NCBI GenBank assembly: GCA_963705635.1 | Contig: CAVPKH010000003.1 | Coordinates: forward strand, 310,001 to 374,000 | Reading direction: 5' to 3' | Length of the DNA: 64,000 nt | Source: VRUE01 sp963705635 | Lineage (GTDB): Bacteria > Actinomycetota > Thermoleophilia > Solirubrobacterales > 70-9 | In this document: one piece after another, positions 1-7,074 of the stretch | Layout: every line of letters begins with the position of its first letter | Numbering within the stretch: position 1 is the first letter of the stretch | Position numbers and translations under genes: made by a program | The notes under the pieces: generated by a model | Database searches by the model: none | What the model was told of the DNA's origin: nothing | The model's input: only the letters and a program-made list of their open reading frames with translations

Positions 1-1785
1 CTCGAAGGCGCGCTCGATCTCGCGGTCGATGTCGCGGATCAGCGCCTCGAGCTCGCGCATGCCGCGCTCGGTGTCCTCGCGCTGGGCCTGCAGCGACTCG
101 ACCTGCTCGCGCGCCTCCTCGTACTCGCGCTCGGCCAGCGGGTTGACCGGGCCGATCTGGGCGCGGCGGCGCTCGAGGCGCTCGAGGCGGCGATCGATGT
201 CGGCCCGCTCCTCGTCGCTCAGCGGCTGCTCCGCCGCCGCCACCTCCTCGCCGAGGCGCTCGGCGATCGAGGCCAGCTCCTTGGCGGCCTCGGCGCGGCG
301 ATCGCCGAGGTGTGCCGCCTCGACCTCGACCTCGGTCAGCCTGTCCGAGGCTGACTTCATCTCGGCCTGCAGCTCGTACTCGCGCTGGGAGCAGGCGCGC
401 ATCTCCTCAGCGATCTCATCGCCATCGCCCTCGCCACCGACCACGCGCAGCTCGATCCGCTCGATCCGGGCGCGGATCGCCGCCTCCGCCGAGGTTGCGG
501 CAGCCGCGGCGGCGCGAACGTCGTCGAGCAGCTCCTCGCCAGCGGCAAGGCGCTGGCGCAGCATCTCGCGGTGGCGCTCGCCGAGCAATCCCTCCGCTCG
601 GCGCGCGTGGCGCGTGGCGCGCTCGGCGCCGCCGCGCACGTCTCCGAGCGCCGCCTCGCGAGCGGCCTCGCTCGCCTGCACGGCGCGTGCCCGGGCGAGG
701 CCATCGGTGGCGCCGGCGAGACCCGCCTCGATCTCACCCAGCTCCTCGTCCAGCTTGCGGGCGCGTTCGCCGGGAGCCGAGGACCCGCCGACGTCAAGGG
801 TCAGCGGGCCGAGCTCGCCGCGCAGAGTCTCCAGCCCGCCCGAGAGCTCGCCCTCGCGATCGCCGAGGCCGGAGGCCCGAATCGCGACCCGCTGCTGCTC
901 GCCGCGCAGCTTGGTCAGCACGCCCCAGGCATGGGTGCGGTCGCGGTCGCGGGCGGCGAAGCGCTCCTCGGCGGCGCGGCGCTTCTCGCTGACCTCGGCC
1001 AGGCGCTGCTCGATCGCGGTCCGCTGGGCGCGAGCCTCGATCGCGGCCTTCTCGGCAGCCGCGGCGCGGTCGGCGCCGAAACGCAGCTCCTCGGCGACCA
1101 GCTGCCCGCGCAGCCCCAGTTCCTCGCGCTCGATCCGCGCGCCCAGCTCCGCCGCCTGCGCCTGGCGCTTCAGCGGCCGCAGGCGGGCCCGTGCCTCGCG
1201 CTCCAGGTCGAGGGCGCGATCGAGGTTGTCGCGCGCCGCGCGCAGCTTCAGCTCGGCCCGGCGCCGCCGCTTGCGGTGCTTGCCCAGGCCGGCGGCCTCC
1301 TCGATCAGCAGGCGGCGTTCACGCGGTTTGGAGTGGATGATCGACTCGACCCGGCCCTGGCTGATCACCGAGTGCATCTCACGCCCGAGATTGGCGTCGG
1401 AAAGGACCTCGGTCACGTCGACCAGGCGGCAGCGCGCGCCGTTGAGCCGGTAGCCGCCGTCGCCGGAGCGATCGAGCGTGCGCTTGACCGCGATCTCGGA
1501 GAGCTCGGTGTTGGCGCGGCCTTCGGAGTTGTCGATCGTCACCTCGACTTCGGCGGCGCGGCGCTGGCCGACGCCCTTGCCGCCGGCCGAGATCACGTCC
1601 TGCATCGAGGCGCCGCGGATCGCGCCGGGGCTCTGCTCGCCCAGCGCCCACAGCACCGCGTCGGTGATGTTCGACTTGCCCGAGCCGTTGGGCCCGACGA
1701 TCACGCTGACGCCCGGCGAGAACTCCAGCCTCGCCCGCTCGGGGAACGACTTGAACCCCTTCATCTCGATTGATCTCAGATACAT
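1..1785 (-). CDS. smc: Smc chromosome segregation ATPase (partial, 3' end outside window)
   Basis: ATPase of the Smc-ScpAB condensin, which organises and segregates the chromosome. The 595 visible codons are one uninterrupted frame. The N-terminal head holds Walker A (GPNGSGKSN, residues about 31-39) and the ISQGRVESI and IEEAAG motifs near residues 120-145. Charged coiled coil follows. The IGPVNPLAEREYEEA motif, which in canonical Smc lies near residue 950 just before the C-terminal head, appears already at about residue 544. The Walker B/signature half is off the window. No hinge-like sequence is visible between head and this motif; only a short Gly/Pro-rich break near residues 296-345. The start has a GGAGAG ribosome site. 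Last visible gene of rpmF-plsX-acpP-rnc-smc; partners scpA and scpB are at 43.1-44.4 kb. Confidence 0.9.
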   Translation of the reverse strand, partial: MYLRSIEMKGFKSFPERARLEFSPGVSVIVGPNGSGKSNITDAVLWALGEQSPGAIRGASMQDVISAGGKGVGQRRAAEVEVTIDNSEGRANTELSEIAVKRTLDRSGDGGYRLNGARCRLVDVTEVLSDANLGREMHSVISQGRVESIIHSKPRERRLLIEEAAGLGKHRKRRRRAELKLRAARDNLDRALDLEREARARLRPLKRQAQAAELGARIEREELGLRGQLVAEELRFGADRAAAAEKAAIEARAQRTAIEQRLAEVSEKRRAAEERFAARDRDRTHAWGVLTKLRGEQQRVAIRASGLGDREGELSGGLETLRGELGPLTLDVGGSSAPGERARKLDEELGEIEAGLAGATDGLARARAVQASEAAREAALGDVRGGAERATRHARRAEGLLGERHREMLRQRLAAGEELLDDVRAAAAAATSAEAAIRARIERIELRVVGGEGDGDEIAEEMRACSQREYELQAEMKSASDRLTEVEVEAAHLGDRRAEAAKELASIAERLGEEVAAAEQPLSDEERADIDRRLERLERRRAQIGPVNPLAEREYEEAREQVESLQAQREDTERGMRELEALIRDIDREIERAFE

Positions 1786-1861
1786 CCGCTGTCTCTCCGG
1801 CTTAGGTCTCCAGGCGCTCCGAACGGCAAGGCTCTCGATTGAGTCGGACGCAACGGCACGC

Positions 1862-2539
1862 CTAGCCTCCCAGGCGCTTCAGGGCTTGCTCGGCGGCGGC
1901 CTGCTCGGCCGCCTTCTTGCTCCGGCCCACCCCTTCGCCAACCCGCTCGGAGTCGACGACCGCCGCGACTTCGAACTTCCGCCGGTGCGGCGGGCCGGAT
2001 TCGGCGGTCACCTCGTAGCTTACGTGCGAGCGACGGCGCGCAAGCAGCTCTTGCAGCGCCGACTTGAAGTCGATCCTGGTCTCCGACGCGTGCTCGATCC
2101 GCGGCTCGAAGGCGTCGGCGACGGCCTCGGCGACGCGGTCGAAGCCGAAGGCGAGGAAGCAGGCGCCGATCAGCGCCTCGGTGGCCTCGGGCAACGGGCG
2201 CTCGCCGCTGAGCAGCACCTCCGCTGGGATGCCCACCTGCATCTTCTCCGGCTCGTGCTCGCGCAGCATCGCCGGCACGCCCAGCTCACGCCCGACCTCG
2301 GCGCAGGAGGCGCCCCTGACCGCCTGGTTGTGGATCTTGGTCAGGCCACCGGCGTCTTCCTCGGCGAAGCGCGCGATCAGGTCGCGGGCGACGGCGAGGG
2401 CGAGCACGCTGTCGCCGAGGTAGGCAAGGCGCTCGTAAGACGCGGACCGGTCCTCGGTCCAGGAGGAGTGGGTCAGCGCCTGGCGTCGCAGATCCTCGGG
2501 AAGCTCCGCGACGAGGCCCGAGAGCGCTGCGGCGCTCAC
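1862..2539 (-). CDS. rnc: Ribonuclease III
   Basis: Double-strand-specific endoribonuclease for rRNA precursors and structured RNAs. The 225-residue protein has the family length: an N-terminal RNase III domain (about 1-150) and a C-terminal dsRNA-binding domain (DFKSALQELLARR to the end). The signature normally written ERLEFLGDS reads ERLAYLGDS, so the glutamate matching E. coli E41 is alanine, while the E38 and D45 equivalents remain. The second acidic motif reads PEATEALIG, with Glu where D114 is expected and E117 kept. The GTG start overlaps the acpP stop by 4 nt (GTGA), implying translational coupling. Family call is secure; full catalytic competence is not. Confidence 0.9.
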   Translation of the reverse strand: MSAAALSGLVAELPEDLRRQALTHSSWTEDRSASYERLAYLGDSVLALAVARDLIARFAEEDAGGLTKIHNQAVRGASCAEVGRELGVPAMLREHEPEKMQVGIPAEVLLSGERPLPEATEALIGACFLAFGFDRVAEAVADAFEPRIEHASETRIDFKSALQELLARRRSHVSYEVTAESGPPHRRKFEVAAVVDSERVGEGVGRSKKAAEQAAAEQALKRLGG

Positions 2540-2781
2540 GCGGGAGCGTGCTCGAGCACGAACTCGACCGCGTCGCCGACGGTCGCGATCTTCGCCGCCT
2601 GCTCCTCCGAGACCGCGATGCCGTAAGTGTCCTCGAGCTCCATCACCAGCTCGTAGAGGTCCAGCGAGTCGGCGTCGAGATCCTCCTTGAAGCGGGTCGC
2701 GTCGCCGATCTTGGCAGCGTCGACCTCGAGCTCCTCGGCGAGGTGCTCGCGGACCATCGTGAGGACTTCCTCGCGGGTCAT
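2536..2781 (-). CDS. acpP: Acyl carrier protein
   Basis: Carrier of growing fatty-acyl chains for type II fatty acid synthesis. The product is 81 residues, acidic and helical, with the phosphopantetheine attachment motif DADSLDLYE, the serine at about residue 39. The ATG at 2781 is chosen because it gives the usual family N-terminus (MTREEVLTMV); upstream codons have no family similarity. It lies 13 nt downstream of plsX, which uses acyl-ACP, and overlaps rnc by 4 nt, so the group is one transcription unit. Confidence 0.95.
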   Translation of the reverse strand: MTREEVLTMVREHLAEELEVDAAKIGDATRFKEDLDADSLDLYELVMELEDTYGIAVSEEQAAKIATVGDAVEFVLEHAPA

Positions 2782-2794
2782 CGCGGGGTTCCTA

Positions 2795-3829
2795 TCACGC
2801 CTCGCCGCGGGCATCGCGATCGGCGGAAAGAGAGCCGCGAGTTGCGCCATTTTCCTGCAGCAGCGCCGCCGTGCGGGCGACCGCATCGACCTCGACCGAG
2901 CGCGCCGCCAGGCGCACGGCGTTGGCGATCCCCGCCGCGCCCGAGCTGCCGTGGCCGACCACGGCGATGCCCCGCAGGCCGAGCAGGATCGCCCCGCCGG
3001 TGCTGTCGGGGTGCAGCTCGCGGCGCAGTCCCCCCAGTGCCGGGCGCATCAGCAGCCCGCCCAGGGCGGCGAGGGGGTTGGAGCGAGCGGCGTCGCGGAT
3101 CGCCGCGGTGACGGTCTTCGCCGTGCCCTCCATCAACTTCAGCGAGACGTTGCCGGTGAAGCCGTCGGTGACGACGACGTCGGCGACGGCGGCCGGCAGG
3201 TCGCGTCCCTCGACGTTGCCGACGAAGTCGATCCCAGCCGTGCGGGAGAGGACCTCGTGGGCGGCGACGACTTCCTCACGACCCTTGCCGGCCTCCTCGC
3301 CGACCGAGAGCAGCCCGACGCGCGGCTGCTCGACGCCGAGCACGGCCTGGCTGAAAGCGGCGCCGAGGAAAGCGAACTGGACCAGGTGCTGGGCGCGAAC
3401 CTCGACGTTGGCGCCGACGTCGAGGAAGAGCACCGGCGTTCCGGGGACGGGAAGCCGCACGGCCAGCGCCGGTCGCTGCACCCCCTTGAGGCGACGCAGG
3501 CCGAAGGTCGCCGCCGCCATCGTCGCCCCGGTCGATCCGGGGCTGGCGATCGCCTCGGAGCGACCCGCGGCAACGTCGGCGACGGCGCGGACGATCGAGG
3601 CGTCCGCCTTGGAGCGAACCGCAGCCACCGGGTCCTCGTCGTTGCCGATCCACTCCCCAGTGGGGACGACCTCGATTCCGGCGACGCCACCCAGTCCAAG
3701 CTCCTCGGCCGGGCCAAAGACCCGCAGGCGGATCCCGTCAGCGGCGGCGAGTCGTGCTCCCTCGGCCAGCGTGCCGAACCCCTGCTCGGCCCCGAAGCCG
3801 TCCAGAGCCACCGTGATGCCCTCGGGCAT
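2795..3829 (-). CDS. plsX: Phosphate acyltransferase PlsX
   Basis: Converts acyl-ACP and phosphate to acyl-phosphate, the first step of PlsX/PlsY glycerolipid synthesis; peripheral membrane enzyme. At 344 residues it matches the family length. Recognisable features are ALDGFGAEQG at the N-terminus, ASPGSTGATMA near residue 95, LDVGANVEVRAQHLVQFA near 140 and VVVTDGFTGNV near 225. The start lies 2 nt after the rpmF stop, and acpP follows. The rpmF-plsX-acpP-rnc-smc order is widely conserved in bacteria. Confidence 0.95.
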   Translation of the reverse strand: MPEGITVALDGFGAEQGFGTLAEGARLAAADGIRLRVFGPAEELGLGGVAGIEVVPTGEWIGNDEDPVAAVRSKADASIVRAVADVAAGRSEAIASPGSTGATMAAATFGLRRLKGVQRPALAVRLPVPGTPVLFLDVGANVEVRAQHLVQFAFLGAAFSQAVLGVEQPRVGLLSVGEEAGKGREEVVAAHEVLSRTAGIDFVGNVEGRDLPAAVADVVVTDGFTGNVSLKLMEGTAKTVTAAIRDAARSNPLAALGGLLMRPALGGLRRELHPDSTGGAILLGLRGIAVVGHGSSGAAGIANAVRLAARSVEVDAVARTAALLQENGATRGSLSADRDARGEA

Positions 3830-3831
3830 CG

Positions 3832-4044
3832 CTACTCAGTGTCTGGGGAGGGTGCCGCGGGCTGGGCGATCGGCTGTTTGATGACCTCACGGCCGGCGTA
3901 GGTGCCGCAGGTAGGGCAAACCCGGTGCGGAAGCCGCGGGCTATGACAGCGAGGGCACTGATTCAGCCGCGCCTTGCCAGCCTTGTGGTTGGCACGCCTC
4001 TTGTCGCGGCGGGCACTGGAGGTTCTCTTCTTCGGGACGGCCAT
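3832..4044 (-). CDS. rpmF: 50S ribosomal protein L32
   Basis: Small zinc-ribbon protein of the large ribosomal subunit. The 70 residues begin MAVPKKRTSSARRDKRRANH, the typical L32 start, and carry two Cys pairs (CPRC near 30-33, CPTC near 43-46) that bind zinc. A Pro/Ala-rich tail of about 15 residues extends past the usual end. The ATG at 4044 matches the family N-terminus. A TACCAT box lies 11 nt upstream, and no clear ribosome site is seen, so the leader may be very short. Confidence 0.95.
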   Translation of the reverse strand: MAVPKKRTSSARRDKRRANHKAGKARLNQCPRCHSPRLPHRVCPTCGTYAGREVIKQPIAQPAAPSPDTE

Positions 4045-4085
4045 TAGCTCGCGGCATGGTAGCGGCCGGAGCCTCAAGGAGGGCA

Positions 4086-4154
4086 GAAGGGGCCGACACC
4101 CCTCCGAAAACACTCCAGCGCGAAGCGCGTTTTCGGAGGGGTGTCGGCCCCTTC
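4086..4154. terminator. Long perfect inverted repeat with conserved loop core (element A)
   Basis: A 26-bp perfect inverted repeat (4086-4111 with 4129-4154) encloses a 17-nt loop, ACTCCAGCGCGAAGCGC, whose GCGC-GAA-GCGC can form a small inner hairpin. It separates the methyltransferase stop from rpmF. No T-run follows the stem. It probably ends or insulates transcription. The loop matches element B at 16 of 17 positions although the outer arms differ. Confidence 0.7.
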
Positions 4155-4647
4155 AGTAGACCGCTCTCACTACGGCTAGCTCGCCTTGCTTCCAGGTGAT
4201 CTCGCCCCCGGACCAGTCGAGGAGGTTCTTGAGCTTCTCTGGCTCGAACAGGTCGCCGACCACCAGCGAACGTGACTGCTCCTTGACCCGGCGGCAGAGG
4301 GCCTGGAGCTGGTCATCGGGCAGTTCGCCGGCCGAGAGCACGGAGATGACCAGGTCCCAGGGGCCGTCGGGCAGGGGGTCCTCCATGCGGGCCAGCTGGA
4401 CGTCGTCGTAGGTCTGACGGGCGCGGAAGACCATGTCGGAGCTGGCGTCGAGGCCGACCACCCAGGCCTCGGCATAGGCCTCGATCAGGCGGCGCGTGGT
4501 CTCGCCGGTCCCCATGCCCAGCTCCAGCACCCGCGCGGGGGCAAAGGGAATCGCGGCGATCGCCTGCTCCTGCAGCTCGTCATAGCTTGGGATCTGCGAG
4601 CGAATCCGCTCCAGGTAGACCTCTGGTGTCCAGTCGAATCGATTCAT
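4153..4647 (-). CDS. Class I SAM-dependent methyltransferase
   Basis: Putative methyltransferase of 164 residues; the substrate cannot be told. Motif I is VLELGMGTGETTRRL near residue 38, followed by the acidic end of strand 2 (VVGLDASSDM) and a PWDLVISVLSAGEL segment for motif IV. The ATG at 4647 is preferred over an upstream ATG because GAGG lies 7 nt before it. It is divergent from yceD, the promoter region being under 60 bp, and its stop lies inside the right arm of the inverted repeat before rpmF. Its position between rpmF and yceD, normally neighbours, suggests a local insertion or rearrangement. Confidence 0.8.
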   Translation of the reverse strand: MNRFDWTPEVYLERIRSQIPSYDELQEQAIAAIPFAPARVLELGMGTGETTRRLIEAYAEAWVVGLDASSDMVFRARQTYDDVQLARMEDPLPDGPWDLVISVLSAGELPDDQLQALCRRVKEQSRSLVVGDLFEPEKLKNLLDWSGGEITWKQGELAVVRAVY

Positions 4648-4703
4648 TCCGTAACCTCGTTGGGGCTGTTCATCGTAAGCCCGGCCCAAGCGGAGGAGTG
4701 ATC

Positions 4704-5231
4704 ATGGGACAAGCGTCAACCATCGTCGACCTCGCGCGGCTGTCCCTCTCCCATGGCGAGGGGCGCCGGCTCGACCTGCCGGTGCGCCTGGAACCGCTGG
4801 AGCTGGCGGGGCAGACCTACGCCGTCTCGCCGCCCACCGTCGCCACCCGGCTCGAGGTTTCACGGCCCAGCGGCGGCTACGCCTTCCGCCTCCGCTTCCC
4901 CCTCCGCATCGAGGGCCCCTGCATGCGCTGCCTGGAGGGGGCGGCGCTGGAGACCGAAGTCGATTCCCGCGAGGTGGCCCAGGACGACACCGACGACGAG
5001 GACCTGCTCAGCCCCTACGTCGAGGACGACGAGCTCGACCTGGGCCGCTGGGCCCACGACGCCGCCGTCCTCACCATCCCCACCCAGTTCCTCTGCCGCG
5101 AAGACTGCGCCGGCCTCTGCCCCGACTGCGGCGAGTCCCTGAACGACGCCGACCCAGCAGACCATGAACACGAGGCGGCCCCGGACCCACGCTGGGACAA
5201 GCTCAAGGAGCTAAAGCTCGAAGAGCAGTAA
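4704..5231 (+). CDS. yceD: YceD/DUF177 family protein
   Basis: Member of the YceD (DUF177) family, associated with 23S rRNA accumulation and typically encoded next to rpmF. The 175-residue protein has a Cys-containing core: CMRCLE near residue 74, then CREDCAGLCPDCGESLN near 130-146, with an acidic linker between. The ATG at 4704 follows a GGAGGA ribosome site with a 6-nt spacer. Here the gene is on the opposite strand from rpmF and separated from it by the methyltransferase. Its 3' end is echoed about 60 nt downstream by a degenerate copy (see findings). Confidence 0.85.
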   Translation: MGQASTIVDLARLSLSHGEGRRLDLPVRLEPLELAGQTYAVSPPTVATRLEVSRPSGGYAFRLRFPLRIEGPCMRCLEGAALETEVDSREVAQDDTDDEDLLSPYVEDDELDLGRWAHDAAVLTIPTQFLCREDCAGLCPDCGESLNDADPADHEHEAAPDPRWDKLKELKLEEQ

Positions 5232-5242
5232 CCAGCCCTCCC

Positions 5243-5276
5243 GGGTGGCATCGACCCACGGGTGGCATCGACCCAC
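5243..5276. repeat. 17-bp tandem duplication
   Basis: GGGTGGCATCGACCCAC occurs twice in direct tandem (5243-5259 and 5260-5276) just after the yceD stop. Each unit contains a GGGT/ACCC inverted pair, so it may form small hairpins. Confidence 0.85.
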
Positions 5277-5317
5277 GGCCAAGCTCCAAAGAGCTAAAGC
5301 GCGACGAGCGATAAAGG

Positions 5318-5380
5318 GGAGGCCGTTGCCTCCTCAAAACACTCAAGCGCGAAGCGCGTTTTGAGGAGGCAACGGCCTCC
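5318..5380. terminator. Long perfect inverted repeat with conserved loop core (element B)
   Basis: A 23-bp perfect inverted repeat (5318-5340 with 5358-5380) surrounds the 17-nt loop ACTCAAGCGCGAAGCGC. It sits between the convergent genes yceD and sepIVA, so a bidirectional terminator is the natural reading. Loop and the AAAAC/GTTTT stem top are the same as in element A except one base; the rest of the arms is unrelated. Confidence 0.75.
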
Positions 5381-5389
5381 TCGCCACGA

Positions 5390-5875
5390 CTAAGCCTGCT
5401 CGTCCAGCTCAGCGACTGGCTGCTGCTCTTCGTCGCGGCCGGCAAGCCGGTCGCGACCGCGCTGCACCGCCGCCAGGAACTTCTGAAGGTTGACCTCGAG
5501 CGTGTTGAGGATCTCGTCGGCGTAGTCCTCGGCGCCGAGGCGGATCTCGCGCTCGCGTGAGCGGGCGTCCTCGACGATCTCGTCGGCCGCCCGCTCGGCC
5601 TGCTTGGTGACCTCCTCGTCGGAGATCAGGCGGGCCTGCTGCTCGCGCGCCTCGCGCACGATCCGCTCCGCCTCGCGCTTGGCCTCGGCCAGCATCTCCT
5701 GGCGCTCCTTGACGATCCAGCGCGCCTGCTTGATCTCCTCGGGGATCGTCGCCCGCATCTGGTCGAGGAGGTCGTAGATCTCCTCGCGATCAACGCGAAC
5801 CTGATCCGTCAGGGGGACGGGTCGGGCGTTGTGGACTACATCGTCCAGCTTGTCTATTAGAACGAGAACGTCCAT
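5390..5875 (-). CDS. SepIVA-like DivIVA-family septation protein
   Basis: Coiled-coil protein of 161 residues. The N-terminus (VLVLIDKLDDVVHNARPVPL) matches the conserved start of actinobacterial DivIVA-like proteins of the Rv2927c/SepIVA group, which help septation and polar envelope growth. Residues about 40-140 are charged heptad-rich helix (EAKREAERIVREAREQQ), and the C-terminus is acidic. A location close to yceD, rnc and smc is also that of mycobacterial sepIVA. No ribosome site is seen, but TACGAT lies 6 nt before the ATG, consistent with a leaderless mRNA. The role is inferred from similarity and location. Confidence 0.75.
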   Translation of the reverse strand: MDVLVLIDKLDDVVHNARPVPLTDQVRVDREEIYDLLDQMRATIPEEIKQARWIVKERQEMLAEAKREAERIVREAREQQARLISDEEVTKQAERAADEIVEDARSREREIRLGAEDYADEILNTLEVNLQKFLAAVQRGRDRLAGRDEEQQPVAELDEQA

Positions 5876-5881
5876 CAGCAG

Positions 5882-5887
5882 ATCGTA
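5882..5887 (-). promoter_or_regulatory. -10 box for leaderless sepIVA transcript
   Basis: TACGAT ends 6 nt before the ATG. A second candidate, TAGGCT (5888-5893), has TTTACT 18 nt upstream. Confidence 0.45.
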
Positions 5888-5979
5888 AGCCTACGTGTCG
5901 GGGGCATTTTCAGTAAAGAAGCGGTTATTTCCTCGCCTTTTTGCAAGCTCTCACCCACACCGCTCCTTGCCCCGCAAGC

Positions 5980-6479
<500 letters not shown>

Positions 6480-6480
<1 letters not shown>

Positions 6481-7022
6481 CAGCTCTCCCCGCCGTAGAA
6501 CGACACGTCGGCGGCGCCGTAGCGCCGCTGGCGCAGGCGCGGCAAAGAGGCGATGCGAAGCGGACGGCCAGCGCCGCTCTCGACGATCGCCCGCCCCCCC
6601 TCTGCGAGAAGGCGGGGCAGATGAGTATCCAGTTCCTGCCCCACGCGGTCGGCGAGTCTATAGGGGGCGTCGACGAAGACGAGGTCAAAGCCGGGGGCGG
6701 CGCCCTCCGGCCAGGCGGCCAGCCAGCGCGCTACGTCGGCCCGGATCAGCTCGACCCGCTCGCCCAGGGCGAGGTGCTCGACGTTGCCGAGGGCCGGCCG
6801 CGTGTCGCGGTCGACCAGCGTGGCGCGCGCCGCGCCGCGCGAAAGCGCCTCGATCGCGAGGGCGCCGGTGCCGCAGTAGAGGTCGAGGACGCTGGCGCCC
6901 ACCACCCTGGCGCCGAGGGCCGAGAAGACCGCCTCGCGCACCCGGTCGGAGGTCGGCCGCACCTTCCAGCCGCGCGGCGCCACCAGGCGCTGTCCTTTGA
7001 GATCGCCAGCGATAACGCGCAC
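6480..7022 (-). CDS. rsmD: 16S rRNA (guanine966-N2)-methyltransferase RsmD
   Basis: Methylates G966 of 16S rRNA in the small subunit. The 180-residue product begins MRVIAGDLKGQRL, then has VRPTSDRVREAVFSAL, motif I LDLYCGTGALAIEALSRGA near 47-65 and a catalytic motif reading VDAPY where the family usually has DPPY. The GTG at 7022 is taken as the start. It lies downstream of recG and overlaps coaD by 1 nt. The DAPY substitution is noted; whether it affects activity is unknown. Confidence 0.92.
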
Positions 7023-7074
7023 ACCGCAAACCTAAAGGGCCAATAGCAATCGCCTGCGGGAGGGTGCCGACCCC

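Noticed and set aside
4086..5380. CRISPR-like or short spaced repeat array
   Set aside because: The shared 17-nt cores are kilobases apart and each is the loop of its own hairpin; there is no repeat-spacer periodicity and no cas gene in the window.
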